A model generated the notes under the pieces. It made no database searches. It had not been told where the DNA came from and saw only the letters and a list, made by a program, of their open reading frames with translations. From Epichloe hybrida (lineage: Eukaryota > Ascomycota > Sordariomycetes > Hypocreales > Clavicipitaceae), in the NCBI GenBank assembly GCA_019022495.1, contig JAFEKR010000001.1, positions 1 through 64,000 on the forward strand: a DNA stretch of 64,000 bases, in the 5' to 3' direction. Position 1 is the first letter of the stretch; each line of letters begins with the position of its first letter. This document shows positions 1 through 10,486 of the stretch, piece after piece. The translations under genes were made by a program, and so were the position numbers.

Positions 1-3000
1 GGGGCAGCGGCGGGTGAGCGCGGGCATGCATAGGGTAGGCGCCTAACCTATACCTCGCCCATACAGACTGGTCGCGGGCAGAGTGGTGGGATGGGCGGGC
101 GCATGGGAGTCGGGGGAGTGGCGGGTGAGCGAGGGCATGTATAGGGTAGGCGCCTAATCTATACCTCGCCCATACAGACTGGTCGCGGGCAGAGTGGTGT
201 CCTCGGGTTGGATGGGCGGGCGCATGGGAGTCGGGGGAGAGGCGGGTGAGCGAGGGCATGTATAGGGGAGGCGCCTAACCTATACCTCGCCCATACAGAC
301 TGGTCGCGGGCAGAGTGGTGGGATGGGCGGGCGCATGGGAGCCGGGGGAGGGGCGGGTGAGCGAGGGCATGTATAGGGTAGGCGCCTAACCTATACCTCG
401 CCCATACAGACTGGTCGCGGGCAGAGTGGTGGGATGGGCGGGCGCATGGGAGTCGGGGGAGTGGCGGGTGAGCGAGGGCATGTATAGGGTAGGCGCCTAA
501 CCTATACCTCGCCCATACAGACCGGTCGCGGGCAGAGTGGTGGGATGGGCGGGCGCATGGGAGTCGGGGGAGTGGCGGGGGAGCGAGGGCATGTATAGGG
601 TAGGCGCCTAACCTATACCTCGCCCATACAGACTGGTCGCGGGCAGAGGGGTGTCCTCGGGTTGGATGGGCGGGCGCATGGGAGTCGGGGGAGTGGCGGG
701 TGAGCGAGGGCATGTATAGGGTAGGCGCCTAACCTATACCTCGCCCATACAGACTGGTCGCGGGCAGAGTGGTGGGATGTGCGGGCGCATGGGAGTCGGG
801 GGAGTGGCGGGTGAGCGAGGGCATGTATAGGGTAGGCGCCTAACCTATACCTCGCCCATACAGACTGGTCGCGGCAGAGTGGTGGGATGGGCGGGCGCAT
901 GGGAGTCGGGGGAGTGGCGGGTGAGCGAGGGCATGTATAGGGTAGGCGCCTAACCTATACCTCGCCCATACAGACTGGTCGTGGGCAGAGTGGTGGGATG
1001 GGCGGGCGCATGGGAGTCGGGGGAGTGGCGGGTGAGCGAGGGCATGTATAGGGTAGGCGCCTAACCTATACCTCGCCCATACAGACTGGTCGCGGGCAGA
1101 GTGGTGGGACGGGCGGGCGCATGGGAGGCGGGGGAGTGGCGGGTGAGCGAGGGCATGTATAGGGTAGGCGCCTAACCTATACCTCGCCCATACAGACTGG
1201 TCGCGGGCAGAGGGGTGGGATGGGGGGGCGCATGGGAGTCGGGGGAGTGGCGGGTGAGCGAGGGCATGTATAGGGTAGGCGCCTAACCTATACCTCGCCC
1301 ATACAGACTGGTCGCGGGCAGAGTGGTAGGATGGGCGGGCGCATGGGAGTCGGGGGAGTGGCGGGTGAGCGAGGGCATGTATAGGGTAGGCGCCTAACCT
1401 ATACCTCGCCCATACAGACTGGTCGCGGGCAGAGTGGTGGGATGGGCGGGCGCATGGGAGCCGGGGGAGTGGCGGGTGCGCGAGGGCATGTATAGGGTAG
1501 GCGCCTAACCTATACCTCGCCCATACAGACTGGTCGCGGGCAGAGTGGTGTCCTCGGGTTGGATGGGCGGGCGCATGGGAGTCGGGGGAGTGGCGGGTGA
1601 GCGAGGGCATGTATAGGGTAGGCGCCTAACCCATACCTCGCCCATACAGACTGGTCGCGGGCAGAGTGGTGTCCTCGGGTTGGATGGGCGGGCGCATGGG
1701 AGTCGGGGGAGTGGCGGGTGAGCGAGGGAATGTATAGGGTAGGCGCCTAACCTATACCTCGCCCATACAGACTGGTCGCGGGCAGAGTGGTGGGATGGGC
1801 GGGCGCATGGGAGTCGGGGGAGTGGCGGGTGAGCGAGGGCATGTATAGGGTAGGCGCCTAACCTATACCTCGCCCATGCAGACTGGTCGCGGGCAGAGTG
1901 GTGGGATGGGCGGGCGCATGGGAGTCGGGGGAGTGGCGGGTGAGCGAGGGCATGTATAGGGTAGGCGCCTAACCTATACCTCGCCCATACAGACTGGTCG
2001 CGGGCAGAGTGGTGCGATGGGCGGGCGCATGGGAGTCGGGGGAGTGGCGGGTGAGCGAGGGCATGTATAGGGTAGGCGCCTAACCTATACCTCGCCCATA
2101 CAGACTGGTCGCGGGCAGAGTGGCGTCCTCGGGTTGGATGGGCGGGCGCATGGGAGTCGGGGGAGTGGCGGGTGAGCGAGGGCATGTATAGGGTAGGCGC
2201 CTAACCTATACCTCGCCCATACAGACTGGTCGGGGGCAGAGTGGTGTCCTCGGGTTGGATGGGCGGGCGCATGGGAGTCGGGGGAGTGGCGGGTGAGCGA
2301 GGGCATGTATAGGGTAGGCGCCTAACCTATACCTCGCCCATACAGACTGGTCGCGGGCAGAGTGGTGTCCTCGGGTTGGATGGGTGGGCGCATGGGAGTC
2401 GGGGGAGTGGCGGGTGAGCGAGGGCATGTATAGGGTAGGCGCCTAACCTATACCTCGCCCATACAGACTGGTCGCGGGCAGAGTGGTGTCGTCGGGTGGG
2501 ATGGGCGGGCGCATGGGAGTCGGGGGAGTGGCGGGTGAGCGAGGGCATGTATAGGGTAGGCGCCTAACCTATACCTCGCCCATACAGACTGGTCGCGGGC
2601 AGAGTGGTGTCCCCGGGTTGGATGGGCGGGCGCATGGGAGTCGGGGGAGTGGCGGGTGAGCGAGGGCATGTATAGGGTAGGCGCCTAACCTATACCTCGC
2701 CCATACAGACTGGTCGCGGGCAGAGGGGTGGGATGGGCGGGCGCATGGGAGTCGGGGGAGTGGCGGGTGAGCCAGGGCATGTATAGGGTAGGCGCCTAAC
2801 CTATACCTCGCCCATACAGACTGGTCGCGGGCAGAGTGGTGGGATGGGCGGGCGCATGAGAGTCGGGGGAGTGGCGGGTGAGCGAGGGCATGTATAGGGT
2901 AGGCGCCTAACCTATACCTCGCCCATACAGACTGGTCGCGGGCAGAGTGCTGGGATGGGCGGGCGCATGGGAGTCGGGGGAGTGGCGGGTGAGCGAGGGC

Positions 3001-6000
3001 ATGTATAGGGTAGGCGCCTAACCTATACCTCGCCCATACAGACTGGTCGCGGGCAGAGTGGTGGGATGGGCGGGCGCATGGGAGTCGGGGGAGTGGCGGG
3101 TGAGCGGGGGCATGTATAGGGTAGGCGCCTAACCTATACCTCGCCCATACAGACTGGTCGCGGGCAGAGTGGTGGGATAGGCGGGCGCATGGGAGTCGGG
3201 GGAGTGGCGGGTGAGCGAGGGCATGTATAGGGTAGGCGCCTAACCTATACCTCGCCCATACAGACTGGTCGCGGGCAGAGTGGTGGGGTGGGCGGGCGCA
3301 TGGGAGTCGGGGGGGTGGCGGGTGAGCGAGGGCATGTATAGGGTAGGCGCCTAACCTATACCTCGCCCATACAGACTGGTCGCGGGCAGAGTGGTGGGAT
3401 GGGCGGGCGCATGGGAGTCCGGGGAGTGGCGGGTGAGCGAGGGCATGTATAGGGTAGGCGCCTAACCTATACCTCGCCCATACAGACTGGTCGCGGGCAG
3501 AGGGGTGGGATGGGCGGGCGCATGGGAGGCGGGGGAGTGGCGGGTGAGCGAGGGCATGTATAGGGTAGGCGCCTAACCTATACCTCGCCCATACAGACTG
3601 GTCGCGGGCAGAGTGGTGGGATGGGCGGGCGCATGGGAGTCGGGGGAGTGGTGGGTGAGCGAGGGCATGTATAGGGTAGGCGCCTAACCTATACCTCGCC
3701 CATACAGACTGGTCGCGGGCAGAGTGGTGGGATGGGCGCGCGCATGGGAGTCGGGGGAGTGGCGGGTGAGCGAGGGCATGTATAGGGTAGGCGCCTAACC
3801 TATACCTCGCCCATACAGACTGGTCGCGGGCAGAGTGGGGGGAGGGGCGGGCGCATGGGAGTCGGGGGAGTGGCGGGTGAGCGAGGGCATGTATAGGGTA
3901 GGCGCCTAACCTATACCTCGCCCATACAGACTGGTCGCGGCAGAGTGGTGGGATGGGCGGGCGCATGGGAGTCGGGGGAGTGGCGGGTGAGCGAGGGCAT
4001 GTATAGGGTAGGCGCCTAACCTATACCTCGCCCATACAGACTGGTCGCGGGCAGAGTGGTGGGGTGGGCGGGCGCATGGGAGGCGGGGGGGTGGCGGGTG
4101 AGCGAGGGCATGTATAGGGTAGGCGCCTAACCTATACCTCGCCCATACAGACTGGTCGCGGGCAGAGAGGTGTCCTCGGGCTGGATGGGCGGGCGCATGG
4201 GAGTCGGGGGAGTGGCGGGTGAGCGAGGGCATGTATAGGGTAGGCGCCTAACCTATACCTCGCCCATACAGACTGGCCGCGGGCAGAGTGGTGGGATGGG
4301 CGGGCGCATGGGAGTCGGGGGAGTGGCGGGTGAGCGAGGGCATGTATAGGGTAGGCGCCTAACCTATACCTCGCCCATACAGACTGGTCGCGGGCAGAGT
4401 GGTGTCCTCGGTTTGGATGGGCGGGCGCATGGGAGTCGGGGGAGTGGCGGGTGAGCGAGGGCATGTATAGGGTAGGCGCCTAACCTATACCTCGCCCATA
4501 CAGACTGGTCGCGGGCAGAGAGGTGTCCTCGGGCTGGATGGGCGGGCGCATGGGAGTCGGGGGAGTGGCGGGTGAGCGAGGGCATGTATAGGGTAGGCGC
4601 CTAACCTATACCTCGCCCATACAGACTGGTCGCGGGCAGAGTGGTGGGATGGGCGGGCGCATGGGAGCCGGGGGCGTGGCGGGTGAGCGAGGGCATGTAT
4701 AGGGTAGGCGCCTAACCTATACCTCGCCCATACAGACTGGTCGCGGGCAGAGTGGGGGGATGGGCGGGCGCATGGGGGTCGGGGGAGTGGCGGGTGAGCG
4801 AGGGCATGTATAGGGTAGGCGCCTAACCTATACCTCGCCCATACAGACTGGTCGCGGGCAGAGTGATGGGATGGGCGGGCGCATGGGAGTCGGGGGAGTG
4901 GCGGGTGAGCGAGGGCATGTATAGGGTAGGCGCCTAACCTATACCTCGCCCATACAGACTGGTCGTGGGCAGAGTGGTGGGATGGGCGGGCGCATGGGAG
5001 TCGGGGGAGTGGCGGGTGAGCGAGGGCATGTATAGGGTAGGCGCCTAACCTATACCTCGCCCATACAGACTGGTCGCGGGCAGAGTGGTGTCCTCGGGTT
5101 TGATGGGCGGGCGCATGGGAGTCGGGGGAGTGGCGGGTGAGCGAGGGCATGTATAGGGTAGGCGCCTAACCTATACCTCGCCCATACGGACTGGTCGCGG
5201 GCGGAGTGGTGGGATGGGCGGGCGCATGGGAGTCGGGGGAGTGGCGGGTGAGCGAGGGCATGTATAGGGTAGGCGCCTAACCTATACCTCGCCCATACAG
5301 ACTGGTCGCGGGCAGAGAGGTGGGATGGGCGGGCGCATGGGAGTCGGGGGAGTGGCGGGTGAGCGAGGGCATGTATAGGGTAGGCGCCTAACCTATACCT
5401 CGCCCATACAGACCGGTCGCGGGCAGAGTGGTGGGATGGGCGGGCGCATGGGAGTCGGGGGAGTGGCGGGTGAGCGAGGGCATGTATAGGGTAGGCGCCT
5501 AACCTATACCTCGCCCATACAGACTTGTCGCGGGCAGAGTGGTGGGATGGGCGGGCGCATGGGAGTCGGGGGAGTGGCGGGTGAGCGAGGGCATGTATAG
5601 GGTAGGCGCCTAACCTATACCTCGCCCATACAGACTGGTCGCGGGCAGAGTGGTGGGATGGGCCGGCGCATGGGAGTCGGGGGAGTGGCGGGTGAGCGAG
5701 GGCATGTATAGGGTAGGCGCCTAACCTATACCTCGCCCATACAGACTGGTCGCGGGCAGAGTGGTGGGATGGGCGGGCGCATGGGAGCGGGGGGAGTGGC
5801 GGGTGAGCGAGGGCATGTATAGGGTAGGCGCCTAACCTATACCCCGCCCATACAGACTGGTCGCGGGCAGAGTGGTGGGATGGGCGGGCGCATGGGAGTC
5901 GGGGGAGTGGCGGGTGAGCGAGGGCATGTATAGGGTAGGCGCCTAACCTATACCTCGCCCATACAGACTGGTCGCGGGCAGAGAGGTGGGATGGGCGGGC

Positions 6001-6040
6001 GCATGGGAGCCGGGGGAGTGGCGGGTGAGCGAGGGCATGT
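1..6040. repeat. 53-copy GC-rich minisatellite, 111/121-bp units
   Basis: The block is a head-to-tail tandem array. The core TAGGCGCCTAA recurs from about 36 to about 5936. I count 13 long units of 121 bp, which carry an extra TCCTCGGGTT-like decamer (near 200, 650, 1550, 1670, 2127, 2246, 2367, 2488, 2610, 4172, 4406, 4525, 5088). Together with 39 short units of 111 bp, two of them with a 1-bp deletion (near 868 and 3934), this accounts exactly for the 5,900 bp between first and last core, giving 53 copies. Five long units lie in a row at about 2127-2610, a sign of local unit amplification. Each core is a 26-bp inverted repeat with one mismatch, centred on GGCGCC. Because 111 is a multiple of 3, the minus strand stays open for up to 465 codons; the 121-bp units shift the frame. 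I regard these frames as by-products. The array ends abruptly at about 6040 and its left end is outside the window. Confidence 0.95.
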
Positions 6041-6360
6041 AACTTCTATATTTACGCTTAGGGCAGCGCGCTCACTAACAACTTTTTCCATTTTACCTAC
6101 CCTAGCGCTTACAGTAAACCCCCCCCCCCTCGAGGGCAACTTCGTACCGCCCCCTTAGGAGCCTACCGAGCGTATTCGCAAATCACAGTCACCAGCGGGC
6201 GCTCGCAGGCTACTTTTCAACACCCGCAAAACTCCCTTGTGTAGGAAAAGTTCAAAAATCAACTCACGGCCATATAACACAGACACCAACGTGCACCAAC
6301 TTTTGATCAACGCCCCGCGCGCGCCCGCACAGAGGACGACAGCGCACGCGAGAACATCGG
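6041..6360. other. Unique spacer between array and decayed repeat zone
   Basis: This stretch has no repeat unit and no gene. It contains a C9 run near 6121 and low-complexity GC-rich sequence. It marks a sharp right edge of the minisatellite. Confidence 0.6.
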
Positions 6361-6380
6361 CGGCGGGTGAGTGCGGGCAT

Positions 6381-6406
6381 GTATAGGCTAGGCGCCTAAC
6401 CTACAC
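6381..6406. repeat. Palindrome copy 1 (imperfect)
   Basis: An inverted repeat centred between 6393 and 6394, with GCTAGGC|GCCTAACC at the middle. It matches the minisatellite core and two arm positions are mismatched. Confidence 0.7.
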
Positions 6407-6640
6407 CTCCGCGCAGCAGCGCGCGCACATCTCGATAGCGCACCCGCAGAAGAGAATAGCGCGCGCGCACACACATCGACGGCGCCCGCACACATATTGA
6501 CAGCACCCACAGAAGACAACAGCACACGCGCACACATTGGCAGCACCCGCAGAAGACACCAGCACACGCGCGCACGTTGGCAGCGCCCGCACGAACACCC
6601 ACAGCGGCGCGCACACGTTGGCAGCGCGCGGGGGCAGGTA

Positions 6641-6660
6641 TAGGTTAGGCGCCTAACCTA
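6641..6660. repeat. Palindrome copy 2 (perfect 20 bp)
   Basis: TAGGTTAGGCGCCTAACCTA is identical to its own reverse complement. It is the perfect form of the minisatellite core. Each arm contains the telomere-like heptamer GGTTAGG. Confidence 0.85.
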
Positions 6661-6807
6661 AACCTCCGCACCACTTACAGAAGACAACGGCACACACGCA
6701 CGCATTGGCAGCGCCCGCAGAAGACACCAGCACACACGCACACATTGGCAGCACCCGCAGAAGACACAAGCACACGCGCACACGTTGGCAGCGCGCGGGG
6801 GCAGGTA

Positions 6808-6827
6808 TAGGTTAGGCGCCTAACCTA
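6808..6827. repeat. Palindrome copy 3 (perfect 20 bp)
   Basis: The same perfect 20-bp palindrome as at 6641, 167 bp downstream inside a repeated block. Confidence 0.85.
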
Positions 6828-7140
6828 AACCTCCGCACCACTTACAGAAGACAACGGCACACGCGCACACATTGACGGCGCCCGCAGAAGACAACAGCAC
6901 ACGCGCACACATTGACGGCGCCCGCAGAAGACACCAGCACACACGCACACATTGACGGCACCCACAGATGACACCAGCGCCCGCGCACAGAAGACATGAG
7001 CACGCGCGCACACACCGGCAGCGCGCGGGCGCCTACACCCCACCACCCACACAGATTTGCCAAGGACAGAGAAGTGCCCTTGAGCTGGATGGAGCGAACT
7101 CGTGGAAATTGGGCGAGTGGCTGGCGTGCGCGGGCGGGTA

Positions 7141-7160
7141 TAGGTTAGGTGCCTAACCTA
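7141..7160. repeat. Palindrome copy 4 (one change)
   Basis: TAGGTTAGGTGCCTAACCTA differs from the perfect form by one central C-to-T change, which is a RIP- or deamination-type transition. Confidence 0.8.
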
Positions 7161-7175
7161 CACCGTCCGCATAAC

Positions 7176-8920
7176 TTACAGAAGATAATAGCACACGCGC
7201 ATATATTAATAGCACCCGCAGAAGACAACCACGCTTATCCTACTTTTAATATATAGGTGTACCTTATAAGCAAGCTATGCTCACTAAACACTAGCAAGCA
7301 TTAGTTAATATACTAGTGCCCCTATACCTATTGCCTAGCTAACTATTATTCTCATAGCGCGCCTCTCATATGAGTTATACTTATAGCATACCACAAATCC
7401 TTTTAATAGTGACGTTACATTAGTACCTTTGCTTCGCCGCTGTAAGGGCTTAGGCTTTGCCCAAGCATTTTCCGTATAGCAGGAAGGGTAGGGGCAAGCA
7501 GGAATAGGTAAGGTAAGGAAAGGGGGGCTTACATAAGAAGCTAAGGGGGTATAAGGGGCACTACTAGGGATAGCCTCTTCTTCTTTCCCTTCTCCTCCTT
7601 AAGTCTCTCAATACCATATCGACGCCCTATTGCAGCCGCCTAGGGGCTAGTCTATAACAGCCGCTTTGAAAGCACGGTTAAATCGTTAATCTATATCTTT
7701 GTGAGGAGCATAGAGGCCAGAGACAAGTGGTCATATAAAAAAGCCTCGGATAAACCTCGGGTTGTGCGGATGACTAAGTAGCTACTAGATAGCTACGTGT
7801 ACTAGGCAGGGTATTTAGACAAAGACCGCCCACATTGTATTGTGTGCCGTAAGATGCGCGCCCAAAAACGCGATCACGATGACAAGTGCTAGGGTTCAGG
7901 GATGGGAATATCACAACAAGGGATAACGATATTAGTCATCCAGGCAAGAGAATCATTTGATCTATAAAGGGACCACATGTAGCTAGATTCTTTGAGACGC
8001 ACCACCGCATCCTCATGTTTTGCTCTACCTATAGCTTCGGCTGATATTAACTCTTGCTTCGGCTGATATTAGACCTGATATTGTGAAAAATATATTAAAA
8101 AGAATCCCCTCCCCTCTAATTGAAACGCCGCTTCCAATCCGACAAACCATTTGATCTAGGATATCTCTGTACGACGAGATAGTCCTAGCCGTTATTGCGA
8201 TCGATATCGTCAAGTTGATTGACCCCTCTGTTGTGTGTAGGCTCCAGAGCTACTCACGATCGTGGGCCAGCATCGTGTCTTTTGGGGTGTTGTTTTCCGC
8301 TTGACAAAGTATGTGGGTGGTCAGAGAACAAGACCTTCACCCCCCGACCCCTAGGTAGCACCTTTCTAGCTGCGACCGCGAATCTTAGTCATCACTCTGT
8401 TGCATTCCTTCCGACCAAAGTTGTGACAATCTTGTGTTTTTAAGGGTTTGTGGAGTGCGAGAGTTCACTGACGTTCCGAACTTTGACTTCCTAACTGTTC
8501 TCGCAGCATAAGCCATGTGTTACGTGCTGGCTTTGCACGTAGTTGGGTTTAATCCGTCAGAGGGGCCAACGGATTCAACGGATCGTAATTCGTACTAAGT
8601 TCACTTATAAAAGCTCCTGTTAGGTGCAGGTTGTGATGTAAGATGTAAGTTAATCTATTTATCTAGAGGGCAGAATCCGCCCTTATTAGTGTTGTTCGTG
8701 GCCAGGCTCATTCTGCCACGCAACACCATGACATTTTGTTGTGTATTCTGTTTTGTTACTTATTGTGAATAAAACTACCCATATAATCAAACTACAACAT
8801 GCGCCCCTATGCGAAATACCCTTATTTATGCTACACTTGCAAACGAGAGATATAAAAAAGGAAACGGCGAAACAATAAAGCAAATCCACTTGTGCCGCCT
8901 GACTCTTAACTCATAGTGTC
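7176..8920. other. Gene-free stretch with transposon debris
   Basis: No credible coding region was found on either strand. It holds an LTR remnant (7700-7884), a short direct repeat of GCTTCGGCTGATATTA at about 8035 and 8055, and mixed AT-rich sequence. The right end is the 3' flank of the LPMO gene. Confidence 0.6.
7700..7884 (+). repeat. Solo LTR remnant related to the Gypsy LTR at 31266
   Basis: It begins TGTGAGGAGCA, like the Gypsy 5' LTR start TGTCAGGAGCA. It shares a long match around GACTAAGTAGCTACTAGATA through GTAGGGTATTTAGA-like sequence (about 7764-7830), and ends in TGACA as the 3' LTR does. The distal half is diverged and no clean 5-bp target duplication flanks it, so the borders are approximate. 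It may belong to a sister LTR family. Confidence 0.6.
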
Positions 8921-10121
8921 TCAAACTAAGTCTCGCGGGAATCGGAAGTTAGGAGGAACACAGTAAGGACTTCCATTAGCACCATTAAACTTGCAAAGTT
9001 GGCCAGCACCGCAATCCCCAGCATGCTATTACAAGCTGTTAGTGAACAAAGTCAAAAAGTATTTGTGTACACAGGTAACAGAGACTTACCACCCAACTTC
9101 TGGATGCATCGCAGGCTTGCCAGCCCTGTCCCCCCGAAGGACTAGCAGTGCACTGAAAAGAACCAGGCTTGCAGGAACCAGAGGGTGATGGCTGTATCGA
9201 ATTCACAGGAGGGGGGTTTGCGGGAATAGAAGACGTGGTAGGAGGTTGGGACATGCTGTGCCACGTCATGCTGCTGTTTGTAACGCGATTTGGTGCCTTG
9301 GGTGGCATAGGCTGTGACACGTCCATATAGGGAGGGAGTTTCGAAGACGAAGGGTCAGATAGCGGAGAGGAAGGTCTCTTTGGTGCTGAATTGGACGAAA
9401 CCGGGGCCGAACTAGATTGTATGACGGGAAACTTGGCCGATGCGCCGCATTCCCCAACCGGAGGTGATGTGTTTCTCGAGTTCACGTCCACATCTGGCCC
9501 CGGATCCGGGAACATGACATCTTTTCCTTCCGCGGTTCCACAGCCATTCGCGACGTTGGCGACAAACATATTCGGGCGACTCGTCATTAACGATGCCGCT
9601 CCACGTTTTTTCCTGCCTCCGCCGCCTTGTACATCAATAACGGCGCAGTTCATGTACATCTCCCGATTGCCAACCTGGTTGAACCACGTCCACGCGAAGA
9701 GCATCTGCCCGGAGGGCGTATCCACCGGCAGTGTAAACTCATACTTGGAGTCGCCCATGGCGGGACAGTTTCCTATGTAAGAGTGTACGACCTTCCAAGA
9801 GTTGCCACTGTCAAACGAAAGCGAGGCTTGACAACTGCCCCCGTTGTGAGGGGTGTTGCCGCGGATGGTCATGCTGTAGGAATGACCGGGGGTCCATTGC
9901 GCTACGGGCTGGCCTTGCGATGTCCCGATGACTTGGTGGTGGCCTTTGCAAGGATAGTTGCTTCCGTCGGCGTGGAGAGGCGACGTCATGTCGTAGTCTT
10001 GGTTGGTGGTGTACTTGTTGAATTTGGATAGTAGAGGGGGGGGGTCAGACATTTGCATGTGTGCTTTGGTGAGGCATGTGAGGAAGAGGACCGTCAAGAC
10101 GGTCGACGAAGGAGTCTTCAT
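8921..10121 (-). CDS. Secreted AA11-type lytic polysaccharide monooxygenase
   Basis: The product is a predicted copper-dependent, probably chitin-oxidising LPMO, secreted. Exons are complement(9090..10121) and complement(8921..9025), with a 64-nt intron (GTAAGT..TAG), giving 378 aa. A signal peptide (residues 1-20, ending TKA) leaves an N-terminal His21, the first ligand of the histidine brace. The second is His92 in NTPHNGGSCQ, and Tyr157 in WFNQVGNREMYMNC is the likely axial residue. Conserved Cys pairs and LHADGSNYPCKG fit AA11. A Ser/Pro-rich linker (about 215-310) joins a small C-terminal Cys module (CKPGSFQC..WQACDASRSWV), which the second exon completes with AGDCGAGQLCKFNGANGSPY. Without that intron the module would be cut short. 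A chitin-binding role for the module is an inference. It is divergent from the duplicated block at 10487. AA9 is less likely given the motif spacing. Confidence 0.87.
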
Positions 10122-10486
10122 GGTTGGAGATGTAATAAAGTTTGGAAGAGATGAAGAGGAACACCTAGCTGGACTTGAACAAAGTGGAAATCAATTCTCT
10201 GTTTGCGAGGGCATGTGCTAAGTATGAGAAGGATGTGTAGCCATTACTTGGCTGGTTCACGTGCGTATTTATTCAGATCTGGACGCTCCTTTCTCATCTA
10301 GTCCATATACACGTCCGTGGGCCATCTTCAGTCATGATGCGTCGTTCTCCATTCCTCGCGATGGATGAGAAGGCACCGCCATTAGAGGTATTTGGAGTCT
10401 TTCGCCTCGATCAGGGACTCAGACGACCTTGTCTCGGCTATCCTGAAAGATCCAGAGTCGAACCCCTACATAGTTCCGAGGGAAGA
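10122..10486. promoter_or_regulatory. Upstream region of the LPMO gene
   Basis: This is non-coding sequence 5' of the minus-strand LPMO start. On that strand an AATAAATA string lies about 145 bp upstream of the ATG. No regulator site can be assigned with confidence. Confidence 0.4.

Larger units (their letters stand above)
6361..7175. repeat. Decayed CA/GC-rich repeat zone with recurring palindromes
   Basis: Imperfect repeats of a CGCACACATTGACGGCGCCC-type unit recur at a 40-bp period (same phase at 6871, 6911 and 6951), with looser copies from about 6440 to 7010. Longer blocks starting CACGTTGGCAGCGCGCGGGG occur 167 bp apart (6614 and 6781). Four copies of the palindrome related to the minisatellite core are embedded in these blocks, each followed by a CCTCCGC/CGTCCGC-like string and some then by ACTTACAGAAGA. 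Apparent open frames here (G/C/V/R-rich) follow from base composition and are not called as genes. Confidence 0.8.

Noticed and set aside
2569..3966. A 465-codon minus-strand frame (and many shorter ones) through the minisatellite, with a repeated 37-residue unit.
   Set aside because: It stays open only because the short unit is a multiple of 3. The 121-bp units shift the frame, no promoter, intron or signal sequence is visible, and composition is set by the DNA repeat.
6396..7063. Cys/Val/Arg-rich minus-strand frames in the CA/GC repeat zone.
   Set aside because: Overlapping frames follow from GCGCACAC-type repeats; nothing resembles a protein domain.
8686..8889. Hydrophobic minus-strand frame near the LPMO 3' end.
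   Set aside because: It begins with GTG, has no motif, and overlaps AT-rich non-coding sequence.
10445..10475. Possible tRNA T-arm (GGGGTTCGACTC on the minus strand).
   Set aside because: The arms do not pair and no cloverleaf can be folded around it.
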